Below are positions 6,936 through 14,076 of a DNA stretch of 33,961 bases, one piece after another. The translations under genes and the position numbers were made by a program. The notes beneath the pieces are model-generated. The model saw nothing but the letters and a program-made list of their open reading frames with translations. It made no database searches and was not told the origin of the DNA. How positions within the stretch are numbered: the stretch's first letter is position 1; each line of letters begins with the position of its first letter. The stretch is from Alphaproteobacteria bacterium (GTDB lineage: Bacteria > Pseudomonadota > Alphaproteobacteria > Sphingomonadales > Sphingomonadaceae). Location of the stretch: contig QBLU01000042.1 of NCBI GenBank assembly GCA_003241875.1, positions 1-33,961 of the forward strand, written 5' to 3'.

Positions 6936-7524
6936 CACTGTTACCTTCGACCAATCGTGCCAGCCGGCCGAGGCCGCGATGGATGTTCACCTTGACCAGC
7001 GCGACCGATTGGCCGGTCCGCGCCGCTGCTTCCTCGATCGACAGGCCATCGATCTTGACCAGCCGGATGACCTCGGCCTGTGCCGGCTTCAGCGTCGCCA
7101 TCAGGCCGCGCAGGGCCGCGGCACTGGTCACCGCCGTTTCATGATCGGGGGTCGACAGCGTGTCGGGCAGGACGTCGGCGGCATGACGCCCAGCGTTGCG
7201 CAGCCGGTCGATCCATTTGTAGCGCGCGATGCCGGCGAGCCACGGCCCGAACGGCCGCGCCGGATCCCAGGTGTGGCGTTTGGCATGGATGGCGACCAGC
7301 GTGTCCTGCACGGCATCCTCGACCGCCGAAGGCGGCAGCCGCCGGGCGAAATAGCGCAGCAGCCAGGGCCGCAGCTCGGCGAGCAGCCGGCGATAGGGCG
7401 CCGCTTCGCCGGCCTGGGCGGCGGCCATAAGGGCAGCCCAGCCGTGCGGATCGGTGTCGGCCGCGGTCCCCGGTGGCGACTCAGGCGGCGGCACGACGGC
7501 AAGCGAAGCAAATGCGGCGAACAT
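6925..7524 (-). CDS. sigF: ECF RNA polymerase sigma factor, SigF-like
   Basis: 199 residues from the ATG at 7524, which has GGGAAGG at a good distance; an upstream GTG (7533) sits on top of that site. Sigma-2 region at about 43-112 (AYxRLL-type start PYRRLLAELRPWLLRYF, VEDAVQDTLVAIHAKRHTWD, WLAGIARYKWIDRLR). Sigma-4 region at about 137-190 (LKPAQAEVIRLVKIDGLSIE, EAAARTGQSVALVKVNIHRG). Small size, no extra domains, and the overlapping nrsF gene identify it as the SigF/ECF type of alphaproteobacteria that responds to oxidative or heavy-metal stress. An autoregulatory promoter is visible 61 bp upstream. Metal or oxidant sensing in this organism is inferred from family knowledge. Confidence 0.94.
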   Translation of the reverse strand: MFAAFASLAVVPPPESPPGTAADTDPHGWAALMAAAQAGEAAPYRRLLAELRPWLLRYFARRLPPSAVEDAVQDTLVAIHAKRHTWDPARPFGPWLAGIARYKWIDRLRNAGRHAADVLPDTLSTPDHETAVTSAAALRGLMATLKPAQAEVIRLVKIDGLSIEEAAARTGQSVALVKVNIHRGLGRLARLVEGNSDDA

Positions 7525-7584
7525 CGCTGCCACCTTCCCGGCATGGCGCCTTTTGATATCGCGCGACTTGCCACGTCCCGGTCA

Positions 7585-7610
7585 TTCGCCGGCGCGCCGG
7601 GAAAGGTTAC
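7585..7610 (-). promoter_or_regulatory. SigF-type autoregulatory promoter of sigF-nrsF
   Basis: Read on the minus strand: GTAACC (7610-7605), a 16-nt spacer, CGAA (7588-7585). This equals the GTAACC-N16-CGAA consensus that I recall for Caulobacter SigF targets. It lies 61 bp before the sigma gene's ATG, giving a leader of about 55 nt. The spacer contains a perfect 12-bp palindrome CCGGCGCGCCGG (7589-7600). Autoregulation is the expected behaviour of such sigma operons. Confidence 0.72.
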
Positions 7611-7617
7611 ACCCGGG

Positions 7618-9036
7618 TCAGTCGCCGGTCAGGATGCGATCGACCAGCTGCTTCACCGTGGGCACGAAGCCATTCGAATAGAACGGGTCCTTGGCGAAGC
7701 GGAAGGCCGAATGCCCGCCGAACATCAGGTTCTGCTCGGTATCGCCGCCGTGGACGATGTCCTGCAGAGTCTTCTGGATGCAGAAACTACGCGGGTCGGC
7801 GAGCCGGCCGGTGGTGTTGGTCTCGTTGTCGGCCCAGCTCGAAAAGCCGCATTGCGACAGGCAGCCCATGCAATCCGACTGGTCCTTGCGGATGACGGCC
7901 TTGTCGGCGGGCGTGACGAAGATCAGCGTGTTGTCGGGCGTCTTCAGCGCGTCGGTAAAGCCGGCGCCGTACCAGCCGCGAGCGTGCAGCAGGTCGTCAC
8001 GGGTGACGTAATAATTCTTCCGGCCGACGCCGACATCGAGCAGGAACTGGTGGTCGCCGGTCGCCGTCGTCGAAAATGCGACCTGGCGTTCCGACCGGCC
8101 TTCGAGGTTGCGCAGGAACGGGTTGCGCACCGCGCTCGAATAGAAACCCGTCGGCGAGAATTTGTGGAGCAGGATGTCGCCTTCCTCCAGCGTCATCAGC
8201 CGCTGTTTCCAGCCTTCCGGGATCGGGCTTTCCTGGGTTAGCAATGGCCGGGTGCCGAACTGGAAAACGATCTGGCCGAGCTCGGGATTGTCGATCCAGT
8301 CGGTCCATTCGCGCAGCGCCCAGACCCCGCCGGCCATGATGATCGGTACCGAATCGGCGATGCCGGCTTCGCGCATGGTGGCGCGCAGGTCGCGAACCCG
8401 GGGGAACGGGTCCTGCGGCACGCGCGGGTCCTCGGCGTTCGACAGGCCGTTGTGGCCGCCGGCGAGCCAGGGATCTTCGTAAACAACAGCGCCGAGCCAT
8501 TCCGCAGCCTTGGAATAGGCGCGTTTCCACAGCGCGCGAAAGGCGCGGGCGCTGCTGATGATCGGATAATAATAGACTTCGTGATGTGCAGCGATCTCGC
8601 TCAGCTTGTACGGCATGCCGGCGCCGCAGGTGACGCCATTGACGAGGCCCTTGGTGCGCGACAGCACGCCTTCGAGGACCCGCTGGGCGCCGCCCATTTC
8701 CCACAGGACGTTGATGTTGATGGCGCCGATGCCGCGCTGCAGTTCGCTCGATGCCATGTCATAGGCGCGCTCGACCTGCTGGACGGCGCCGGCAATGGCA
8801 TAATCGACGAGCTCCTCGTGGCGCTCGCGGCGGGTCAGGGCGCGATAGACCTGGGGGATGATGCGGCCGGTCGGATCATAGCTGTCGGCATTGACGGCGG
8901 AGATGGTGCCAACACCGCCGGCCAGCGCCCAGGCACCGGATGAAAGGTGATTGGTCGCGGCGACGCCCTTGCCGCCTTCGACCAGCGGCCAGACCTGGCG
9001 GCCGCCCATCGCTATCTGCTTCAGCCCGTTCAACAT
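7618..9036 (-). CDS. Nitronate monooxygenase-like flavin enzyme with putative Fe-S motif
   Basis: 472 residues from the ATG at 9036. The frame extends to 9786 but that part is antisense to the next gene and unconserved in look. It is an FMN TIM-barrel of the NPD/nitronate monooxygenase superfamily. Stretches include GGRQVWPLVEGGKGVAATNH (about 11-30), the glycine-rich VNGVTCGAGMPYKLSE, VVYEDPWLAGGHNGLSN and IIMAGGVWALREW. Near the C-terminus Cys389-x2-Cys392-x3-Cys396 (CMGCLSQC) plus Cys419 form a cluster resembling the [4Fe-4S] ligands of old-yellow-enzyme-type dienoyl-CoA reductases. Such long forms are frequent in sphingomonads under the name nitronate monooxygenase, but the true substrate is unproven. 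Divergent from the YqcI/YcgG gene (159-bp gap). Confidence 0.88.
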   Translation of the reverse strand: MLNGLKQIAMGGRQVWPLVEGGKGVAATNHLSSGAWALAGGVGTISAVNADSYDPTGRIIPQVYRALTRRERHEELVDYAIAGAVQQVERAYDMASSELQRGIGAININVLWEMGGAQRVLEGVLSRTKGLVNGVTCGAGMPYKLSEIAAHHEVYYYPIISSARAFRALWKRAYSKAAEWLGAVVYEDPWLAGGHNGLSNAEDPRVPQDPFPRVRDLRATMREAGIADSVPIIMAGGVWALREWTDWIDNPELGQIVFQFGTRPLLTQESPIPEGWKQRLMTLEEGDILLHKFSPTGFYSSAVRNPFLRNLEGRSERQVAFSTTATGDHQFLLDVGVGRKNYYVTRDDLLHARGWYGAGFTDALKTPDNTLIFVTPADKAVIRKDQSDCMGCLSQCGFSSWADNETNTTGRLADPRSFCIQKTLQDIVHGGDTEQNLMFGGHSAFRFAKDPFYSNGFVPTVKQLVDRILTGD

Positions 9037-9195
9037 GGTATCTGGATCCAGCCTGGCGCCCCCGCGCGCATTGCAATGGTGTAAGGCCCAATCGTGCCCA
9101 AAGCGCAAGTCCATGATGCGCGGCGCACGGCCACAGGGGCCGACTGATAAGGAACATTTGGCATCGCTATCGGTTTCGCGTGGCAGGAGACGTTC

Positions 9196-9891
9196 ATGAC
9201 CCCCGATAATGACCACCCGCTGGCGGAGCGCTTTCGCGCGTTCGTCCGTAATCCCGAATTTCCGTGCGTCGGCGCCAAATCGGCGCTGAGCCGAGGGCGC
9301 ATGCGCATCGTCGTTGCCCGCGACCTGGCGTCGGCCTGGGATGATCTCCGCATCCTGCCCCAACTGACGGCTCTGGCGAAAGATTATCGCGCCGAGCCTG
9401 AGTTGTTCCAGTCGCTGGTCGTCGTTTTCGAGGGCCCCGAGGCAATCGAGGAGGCGGTGTTCGAGCATCACCTGTGGGAACGTGTCCAGTCGCTGGCCGA
9501 CAAGGACGCCCTCTGGTTTGGCCAGCCGCACGACCCGCGCGTCAGCGACGATCCCGACGATCCGCATTTCTCGCTGAGTTTCGGAGGCGAGGCCTTCTTC
9601 GTCGTCGGCCTGCATCCCGGCGCCAGCCGCCCGGCGCGGCGATTCGAGCGCCCGGCGCTGGTCTTCAACCTCCACGACCAGTTCGAGGAATTGCGTCGCC
9701 AGCAGCGTTACGAGGGCCTTCGCGCCAAGATCCTGCAGCGCGATGAGGCGCTGGCCGGCTCGATCAATCCGATGCTGGCCCGTCACGGCGCTTCGTCGGA
9801 GGCGCGCCAGTACAGCGGCCGCGTCGTCGGCAACGACTGGAAATGCCCCTATGCCGGGCGCGGTGCCGGTGCCGAGCTCGAACAGGCCTGA
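9196..9891 (+). CDS. YqcI/YcgG family protein (GntA-like heme-dependent N-hydroxylase family)
   Basis: 231 residues. Family signatures are the N-terminal FPCVGAKSAL (about 22-31), a central FFVVGLHPGASRPARRF (about 134-150), LVFNLHDQFEELR and a C-terminal NDWKCPYAG. Members studied include GntA of guanitoxin biosynthesis, a heme enzyme that N-hydroxylates a guanidino group; related enzymes act on arginine-like substrates. His residues in GLHP and NLHDQ are conserved-looking and could serve the heme site (inference). AGGAG lies 8 nt before the ATG. Only 3 nt separate it from the DUF1989 gene, so the two are an operon. No guanitoxin cluster is present, so the native substrate is unknown and the name GntA should not be read as toxin production. 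Confidence 0.88.
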   Translation: MTPDNDHPLAERFRAFVRNPEFPCVGAKSALSRGRMRIVVARDLASAWDDLRILPQLTALAKDYRAEPELFQSLVVVFEGPEAIEEAVFEHHLWERVQSLADKDALWFGQPHDPRVSDDPDDPHFSLSFGGEAFFVVGLHPGASRPARRFERPALVFNLHDQFEELRRQQRYEGLRAKILQRDEALAGSINPMLARHGASSEARQYSGRVVGNDWKCPYAGRGAGAELEQA

Positions 9892-9894
9892 TCG

Positions 9895-10473
9895 ATGCAG
9901 GAGATTCCGCCGCGCAGCGGCACGGCCTTCACTCTCGACCGCGGCCAGCGCCTGACCGTCATCGATCCCCAGGGCGAGCAGGTTGCCGACCTGCTTGCCT
10001 TTGCGCGCGCCGATATCGACGAAGTGATTTCATCGGGTCGGACGCTGGATTACCTCAGCCGCATCTATTTGACGGCGCCGGATCCGATCTATTCGAACCG
10101 GTCGAACATCCTGCTGCGGATCGTCGAAGACACCGTCGGCCGGCATGATTTCCTGCTGACGCCATGCTCGCGCGATACGTTTCGCATCATCTATGGCGAT
10201 GAACAGCCGCATCGGGGCTGTTTCGGCAATCTCGCCGAGGCGCTGGCGCCCTATGGCATCGTGCCGGACCGCATTCCGGTGGCGTTCAACCTGTTCATGA
10301 ACGTGCCCGTTGACGGCACCACAGGTGAGCTGAAGGTGCTGCCCCCGCTCAGCAAGGCCGGCGATCGCATCGTGCTCGAGGCCGAGACCGACCTCATCAT
10401 CGGGCTGACGGCGTGCTCGGCGCTGCAGTCCAACAACGGCAGCTTCAAGCCGATCCACTATCAGATCGACTGA
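9895..10473 (+). CDS. DUF1989 / urea carboxylase-associated family protein
   Basis: 192 residues, a single DUF1989 domain. Recognisable segments are LTVIDPQGEQVADLLAFA (about 20-37), GRHDFLLTPCSRDTFRIIYG (about 82-101), NLAEALAPYGI, VAFNLFMNVPVDGTTGELKV (about 129-148) and LIIGLTACSALQSN. Cys91, Cys109, Cys174 and His84 are candidate catalytic or metal residues. Relatives, the urea-carboxylase-associated proteins, include the CgdA/CgdB subunits of carboxyguanidine deiminase, so hydrolytic chemistry on a guanidino or related C-N group is plausible. No urea carboxylase or allophanate hydrolase gene is nearby. It follows the YqcI/YcgG gene by 3 nt, which argues for consecutive steps of one pathway. 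Confidence 0.9.
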   Translation: MQEIPPRSGTAFTLDRGQRLTVIDPQGEQVADLLAFARADIDEVISSGRTLDYLSRIYLTAPDPIYSNRSNILLRIVEDTVGRHDFLLTPCSRDTFRIIYGDEQPHRGCFGNLAEALAPYGIVPDRIPVAFNLFMNVPVDGTTGELKVLPPLSKAGDRIVLEAETDLIIGLTACSALQSNNGSFKPIHYQID

Positions 10474-10535
10474 CCCGGCAATCATTGGTTCAGGTGCGAT
10501 GCTGTTCGGTTGCGGCCGGACACACGAGGGAACGC

Positions 10536-11150
10536 ATGCTGGGACTGGTAGGGGTGGCGATGGCCGTACTGGCCGCGAGTCCGCTGCCCGATATGGATGC
10601 GGCGGTGCTCGCCGAAGTCAATCGCGCCCGCACAGCGCCGCGCGCCTATGCCGAAGTGCTGAGGGACTATCGCCGCCACTACCGCGGCCGCGTCGTCGAT
10701 GATCCCGGCGACCCGGGCTATCGCACCACCAGCGAAGGCGTGCGCGCCGTCGACGAGGCGATCCGGTTCGTCGAGCGCCAGCCGCCGTTGCCGCCGCTCT
10801 CGGCTGCCGATGTGCTCGCCGCCGCCGCCGGCGACCATGCCGCCGCGCAAGGAGCGCGCGGCGATGTTGGCCATGTCTCGGCCGACGGCGCGACGCCGGG
10901 TGACCGGGTCAGGCGCCGCGGCGGTGGGCCGTATATGTCGGAAACCATAGCTTATGGCTCGACCAACCCGGTTGCCGTCGTCCGCCAGCTGATCATCGAC
11001 GACGGTGTCCGCGATCGCGGCCATCGCGCCGTCATATTCGATCCGCGCCTGCGCTTTGCCGGGGTCGGTTGCGGTCCGCACCCCGTTTACATCGCGCTTT
11101 GCGTCATCGATTTCAGCGCGACACCGGATGGTCGGCCGGCACCGCGATAA
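10536..11150 (+). CDS. Secreted CAP (SCP/PR1-like) domain protein
   Basis: 204 residues from the ATG at 10536, preceded by GAGGGA. A signal peptide (MLGLVGVAMAVLAASPLP) leads into a CAP domain. VLAEVNRARTAPRAYAEVL is the typical first helix. AAGDHAAAQGARGDVGHVSADG supplies the first His pair, SETIAYGS the Glu, and RDRGHRAVIFDPRLRFAGVGCG the C-terminal His motif. Bacterial CAP proteins are exported and of mostly unknown activity. It is 62 bp after DUF1989 on the same strand but has its own good ribosome site and may be separate. It ends just before a hairpin shared with convergent pnp. Confidence 0.9.
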   Translation: MLGLVGVAMAVLAASPLPDMDAAVLAEVNRARTAPRAYAEVLRDYRRHYRGRVVDDPGDPGYRTTSEGVRAVDEAIRFVERQPPLPPLSAADVLAAAAGDHAAAQGARGDVGHVSADGATPGDRVRRRGGGPYMSETIAYGSTNPVAVVRQLIIDDGVRDRGHRAVIFDPRLRFAGVGCGPHPVYIALCVIDFSATPDGRPAPR

Positions 11151-11170
11151 ACCGCTGTCCCATGAGACCG

Positions 11171-11199
11171 AAAAAGGGCCGCCCCTTTCGGGACGGCCC
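11171..11199 (-). terminator. Intrinsic terminator of the rimP-pnp operon
   Basis: On the minus strand a GC-rich hairpin (GGGCCG ... CGGCCC arms at 11194-11199 and 11176-11181, extended by CCC/GGG around the loop) is followed directly by TTTTT (11175-11171). It lies 27 bp past the pnp stop. It may also slow plus-strand transcripts from the CAP gene, though that side lacks a T-run. Confidence 0.85.
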
Positions 11200-11225
11200 C
11201 GTTCCGTTTCAGCCGGAGCCGAAGA

Positions 11226-13619
11226 TCAGTCGCGCGAACCCGTCAGGAAGTCGGGCAGGCTGCCACCTTCCTGGGGGGCGTCTTCACGCGGTGCACGCTC
11301 TGGACGCGGGCCGCGGTCGCCTTCGCTGCGCGGGCCGCGGTCGCCTTCGCTGCGTGGGCCGCGGTCGCCTTCGCTCCGGGGACCACGATCACCGCCGTCG
11401 CGACGCGGGCCACGATCGCCACCATCACGGCGCGGACCACGGTCATCACGACCACCACCATCACGACGCGGACCACGATCACCGCGGGGGCCGCGATCAT
11501 CGCCACCTTCACGCGGCGGGCGGGTGTCGGCGATTTCCTCGCCCGTCTCCTGGTCGACCAGGCGCATCGACAGGCGGACCTTGCCGCGCTCGTCGACAGC
11601 GAGGACCTTGACCTGCTGGCCTTCGGTCAGCGCGTCCTTGACGTTGGCGACGCGCTCGTTCTTGATTTCCGAGATGTGGACGAGACCGTCCTTGCCACCC
11701 ATGAAATTCACGAACGCGCCGAAATCGACCATCGACACGACCTTGCCGGTGTAGATCTTGCCGACTTCGGCTTCCATCGTGATGCCTTCGATCCACTTGC
11801 GGGCCGCGGCGATCTTTTCCGGGTCCGACGAGGCGATCTTGACGGTACCGTCGTCCTCGATGTCGACCTTGGCGCCGGTCGTCGCGACGATTTCGCGAAT
11901 GACCTTGCCGCCGGTGCCGATGACGTCACGGATCTTGTCCTTGGGCACCTGCATCGTTTCGATACGCGGCGCGTGCGACGACATTTCCTCGCGGGTGTGA
12001 TCGAGCGCCTTGGCCATTTCGCCGAGGATGTGCTGGCGGCCGGCCTTGGCCTGGTCCAGCGCGACCTTCATGATCTCTTCGGTAATCCCGGCGATCTTGA
12101 TGTCCATCTGGAGGGCGGTGACGCCTTCCGAGGTGCCGGCAACCTTGAAGTCCATGTCGCCCAGGTGATCTTCGTCACCCAGGATGTCGGACAGGACGGC
12201 AAAGTCCTTGCCTTCGAGGATCAGGCCCATGGCGATACCGGCGACGGGACGCGTCAGCGGCACACCGGCGTCCATCAGCGCCAGGCTGGCGCCGCAGACG
12301 GTGGCCATCGACGACGAACCGTTTGATTCGGTAATGTCGGACAGGACGCGGATCGTATAGGGAAAGGCTTCCTTGGCCGGGAGCACACCGTGGACGGCGC
12401 GCCAGGCGAGCTTGCCATGGCCGATGTCGCGGCGGCTGGGCGCCCCGAAACGACCGACTTCACCCACCGAGTATGGGGGGAAGTTATAGTGCAGCATGAA
12501 GCGTTCGTAGCGCAGGCCGTCGAGGCCATCGATCATCTGCTCGGCATCGGCGGTGCCCAGCGTCGTCGTGACGATCGCCTGGGTTTCGCCGCGGGTGAAC
12601 AGCGCCGAACCATGGGTGCGTGGCAACAGGCCGACCATCGCTTCGATGGTGCGGACGGTCTTGGTGTCGCGACCATCGATGCGGCTGCCGTCCTTCAGGA
12701 TGGCGCCGCGGACGATCTCGCCCTCGAGCTTCTTGAAAAGCTTGCCGGCTTTCTGCTGGGTGGCGCTGTCGGCATCGGCGAACAGCGGCTTCATCTTGGC
12801 CTTGGCATCGGACAGCGCCTGCTGGCGATCCGACTTCTTGGTCAGCTTGTAGGCGGCGGTGATGTCGCTGCCGACAGCCTTGCGGATCTGGGCCAGCATC
12901 GCGGTGTTGTCCGGAAGCGCCAGTTCCCAGGGGTCCTTGGCAGCCTTTTCGGCAAGCCCGATGATCGCGTCGATCACCGGCTGGATGCCGCGGTGGGCAA
13001 ACATCACGGCGCCAAGCATCTCGTCTTCCGAAAGCTCCTTGGCTTCGGATTCGACCATCATCACGGCGTCATGGGTGCCGGCGACGACGAGGTCGAGGCG
13101 ACCGGCGGCGATCTCGGCCTTGGTCGGGTTGAGGATGTACTCGCCATCGACGAAGCCGACACGAGCCGAAGCGATCGGACCCATGAACGGCACGCCGGAA
13201 ATGGTCAGCGCGGCCGATGCGGCGATCATCGCGACCATGTCGGCCTCGTTCTCGCCGTCATAGCTCAGCACCTGGCAGATGACGTTGATTTCGTTGTAGA
13301 AACCTTCCGGGAACAGCGGGCGCAGCGGGCGATCGATCAGGCGGCTGGTCAGCGTCTCATGCTCGGTGGCACCGCGCTCGCGCTTGAAGAAGCCGCCCGG
13401 GATGCGGCCGGCGGCCGAATATTTTTCCTGGTAGTGGACGGTCAGCGGAAAGAAATCCTGGCCTTCCTTGACGCTCTTGGCAGCCGTGACGGCGCAGAGA
13501 ACGACGGTTTCGCCATAGGTGGCGAGGACGGCGCCATCTGCCTGGCGCGCGATGTGACCGGTTTCGAGGGTCAGCTTGCGGCCGCCCCATTCGATTTCCT
13601 GTTTGTGGATATTGAACAT
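11226..13619 (-). CDS. pnp: Polyribonucleotide nucleotidyltransferase (PNPase)
   Basis: 797 residues. It is a phosphorolytic 3'-5' exoribonuclease, trimeric, of the RNA degradosome. Domains in order: RNase PH 1 (about 1-210), helical linker, RNase PH 2 (about 310-540; [38 protein letters not shown]), KH (about 555-615; [13 protein letters not shown] with GTGG loop) and S1 (about 625-690; [20 protein letters not shown]). The roughly 100-residue tail is made of Arg/Gly/Asp-rich repeats ([17 protein letters not shown]), longer than in E. coli; such tails are common in sphingomonads and may bind RNA or partners. It ends in SLPDFLTG. Last gene of the operon, 178 bp after rpsO, with stem-loops in its leader. 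Confidence 0.98.
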   Translation of the reverse strand: MFNIHKQEIEWGGRKLTLETGHIARQADGAVLATYGETVVLCAVTAAKSVKEGQDFFPLTVHYQEKYSAAGRIPGGFFKRERGATEHETLTSRLIDRPLRPLFPEGFYNEINVICQVLSYDGENEADMVAMIAASAALTISGVPFMGPIASARVGFVDGEYILNPTKAEIAAGRLDLVVAGTHDAVMMVESEAKELSEDEMLGAVMFAHRGIQPVIDAIIGLAEKAAKDPWELALPDNTAMLAQIRKAVGSDITAAYKLTKKSDRQQALSDAKAKMKPLFADADSATQQKAGKLFKKLEGEIVRGAILKDGSRIDGRDTKTVRTIEAMVGLLPRTHGSALFTRGETQAIVTTTLGTADAEQMIDGLDGLRYERFMLHYNFPPYSVGEVGRFGAPSRRDIGHGKLAWRAVHGVLPAKEAFPYTIRVLSDITESNGSSSMATVCGASLALMDAGVPLTRPVAGIAMGLILEGKDFAVLSDILGDEDHLGDMDFKVAGTSEGVTALQMDIKIAGITEEIMKVALDQAKAGRQHILGEMAKALDHTREEMSSHAPRIETMQVPKDKIRDVIGTGGKVIREIVATTGAKVDIEDDGTVKIASSDPEKIAAARKWIEGITMEAEVGKIYTGKVVSMVDFGAFVNFMGGKDGLVHISEIKNERVANVKDALTEGQQVKVLAVDERGKVRLSMRLVDQETGEEIADTRPPREGGDDRGPRGDRGPRRDGGGRDDRGPRRDGGDRGPRRDGGDRGPRSEGDRGPRSEGDRGPRSEGDRGPRPERAPREDAPQEGGSLPDFLTGSRD
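11319..11498. repeat. Coding tandem repeats in the PNPase tail (RGG/RGP-like)
   Basis: The minus strand encodes three exact copies of the octapeptide DRGPRSEG (11319-11390, 24-bp period). They are preceded by several variants of DRGPRRDGG (11391-11498). The DNA repeats closely (cgcggtcgccttcgct units), so the number of copies may vary between strains by slippage. The tail resembles disordered Arg/Gly RNA-binding segments. Confidence 0.85.
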
Positions 13620-13667
13620 GCTTGCGTCTTTCGTGTGCGCGCTGCGACCCTATTGTCGCGACGCTGT

Positions 13668-13720
13668 GCGGGCTGGTTTCAGGCCCGCGGCCTGTGTGGC
13701 GGGCGGCCGCAACTGCGGCC
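13668..13720 (-). promoter_or_regulatory. Two stem-loops in the pnp leader
   Basis: GCGGGC/GCCCGC arms (13668-13673 and 13683-13688, 9-nt loop) and GGCCGC/GCGGCC arms (13705-13710 and 13715-13720, loop AACT). Both lie in the 178-bp rpsO-pnp gap, 48 bp and more upstream of the pnp start. In E. coli a pnp leader stem is cut by RNase III and mediates PNPase autoregulation; a similar role here is inference from position only. Confidence 0.4.
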
Positions 13721-13770
13721 CTTGCCTGCCGTCCGGGGCCCGCGACCATCGCCGGCACCCGGATAGACAA

Positions 13771-13792
13771 ACGGCCCCCGTTCGGGGGCCGT
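13771..13792 (-). terminator. Stem-loop after rpsO (weak terminator or processing site)
   Basis: A perfect 9-bp stem ACGGCCCCC/GGGGGCCGT around a 4-nt loop, 5 bp past the rpsO stop. On the minus strand it is followed by TTGTCTATCC, a poor T-tract, so read-through into pnp is likely. It may protect the rpsO 3' end or partially terminate. Confidence 0.55.
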
Positions 13793-13797
13793 TCGGG

Positions 13798-14067
13798 TTA
13801 CTTGCGAAGACCGAGCTTCGCGATGAGATCGGTGTAGCGCGCACTGTCGATCTTCTTCAGATAATCGAGCAGCGAGCGGCGCTTGTTGACGAGGACGAGC
13901 AGGCCGCGACGGCTGTGATTGTCCTTGGCATGCGTCTTGAAATGTTCGGTCAGGTTGGCGATGCGCTCCGAAAGGATAGCAACCTGGACTTCGGGCGAAC
14001 CCGTGTCGTTGGCGGCGCGGGCATTGCCCTTGATGACGTCGGCCTTGCGTTCTGCGGTAATCGACAT
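13798..14067 (-). CDS. rpsO: 30S ribosomal protein S15
   Basis: 89 residues, the standard S15 length. Family sequence throughout: [20 protein letters not shown] (about 21-40), [31 protein letters not shown] and C-terminal [10 protein letters not shown]15 binds 16S rRNA early in assembly of the platform. TAGGAG, which overlaps the truB stop codon, lies 7 nt before the ATG, so translation is tied to truB. The rpsO-pnp order is conserved widely in proteobacteria. Confidence 0.99.
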   Translation of the reverse strand: MSITAERKADVIKGNARAANDTGSPEVQVAILSERIANLTEHFKTHAKDNHSRRGLLVLVNKRRSLLDYLKKIDSARYTDLIAKLGLRK

Positions 14068-14076
14068 CGGATACTC

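Noticed and set aside
9037-9786. N-terminal extension of the nitronate monooxygenase-like frame
   Set aside because: It runs antisense through the YqcI/YcgG gene; the enzyme's family-like N-terminus begins at the ATG at 9036.
11319-11498. Regularly spaced repeats considered as a CRISPR array
   Set aside because: The repeats are in-frame coding units of the PNPase tail, with a 24-bp period and no spacers.
13796-13801. GTAACC on the minus strand after rpsO as a third SigF -35 element
   Set aside because: No CGAA occurs 16 nt downstream; the sequence flanks the rpsO hairpin.
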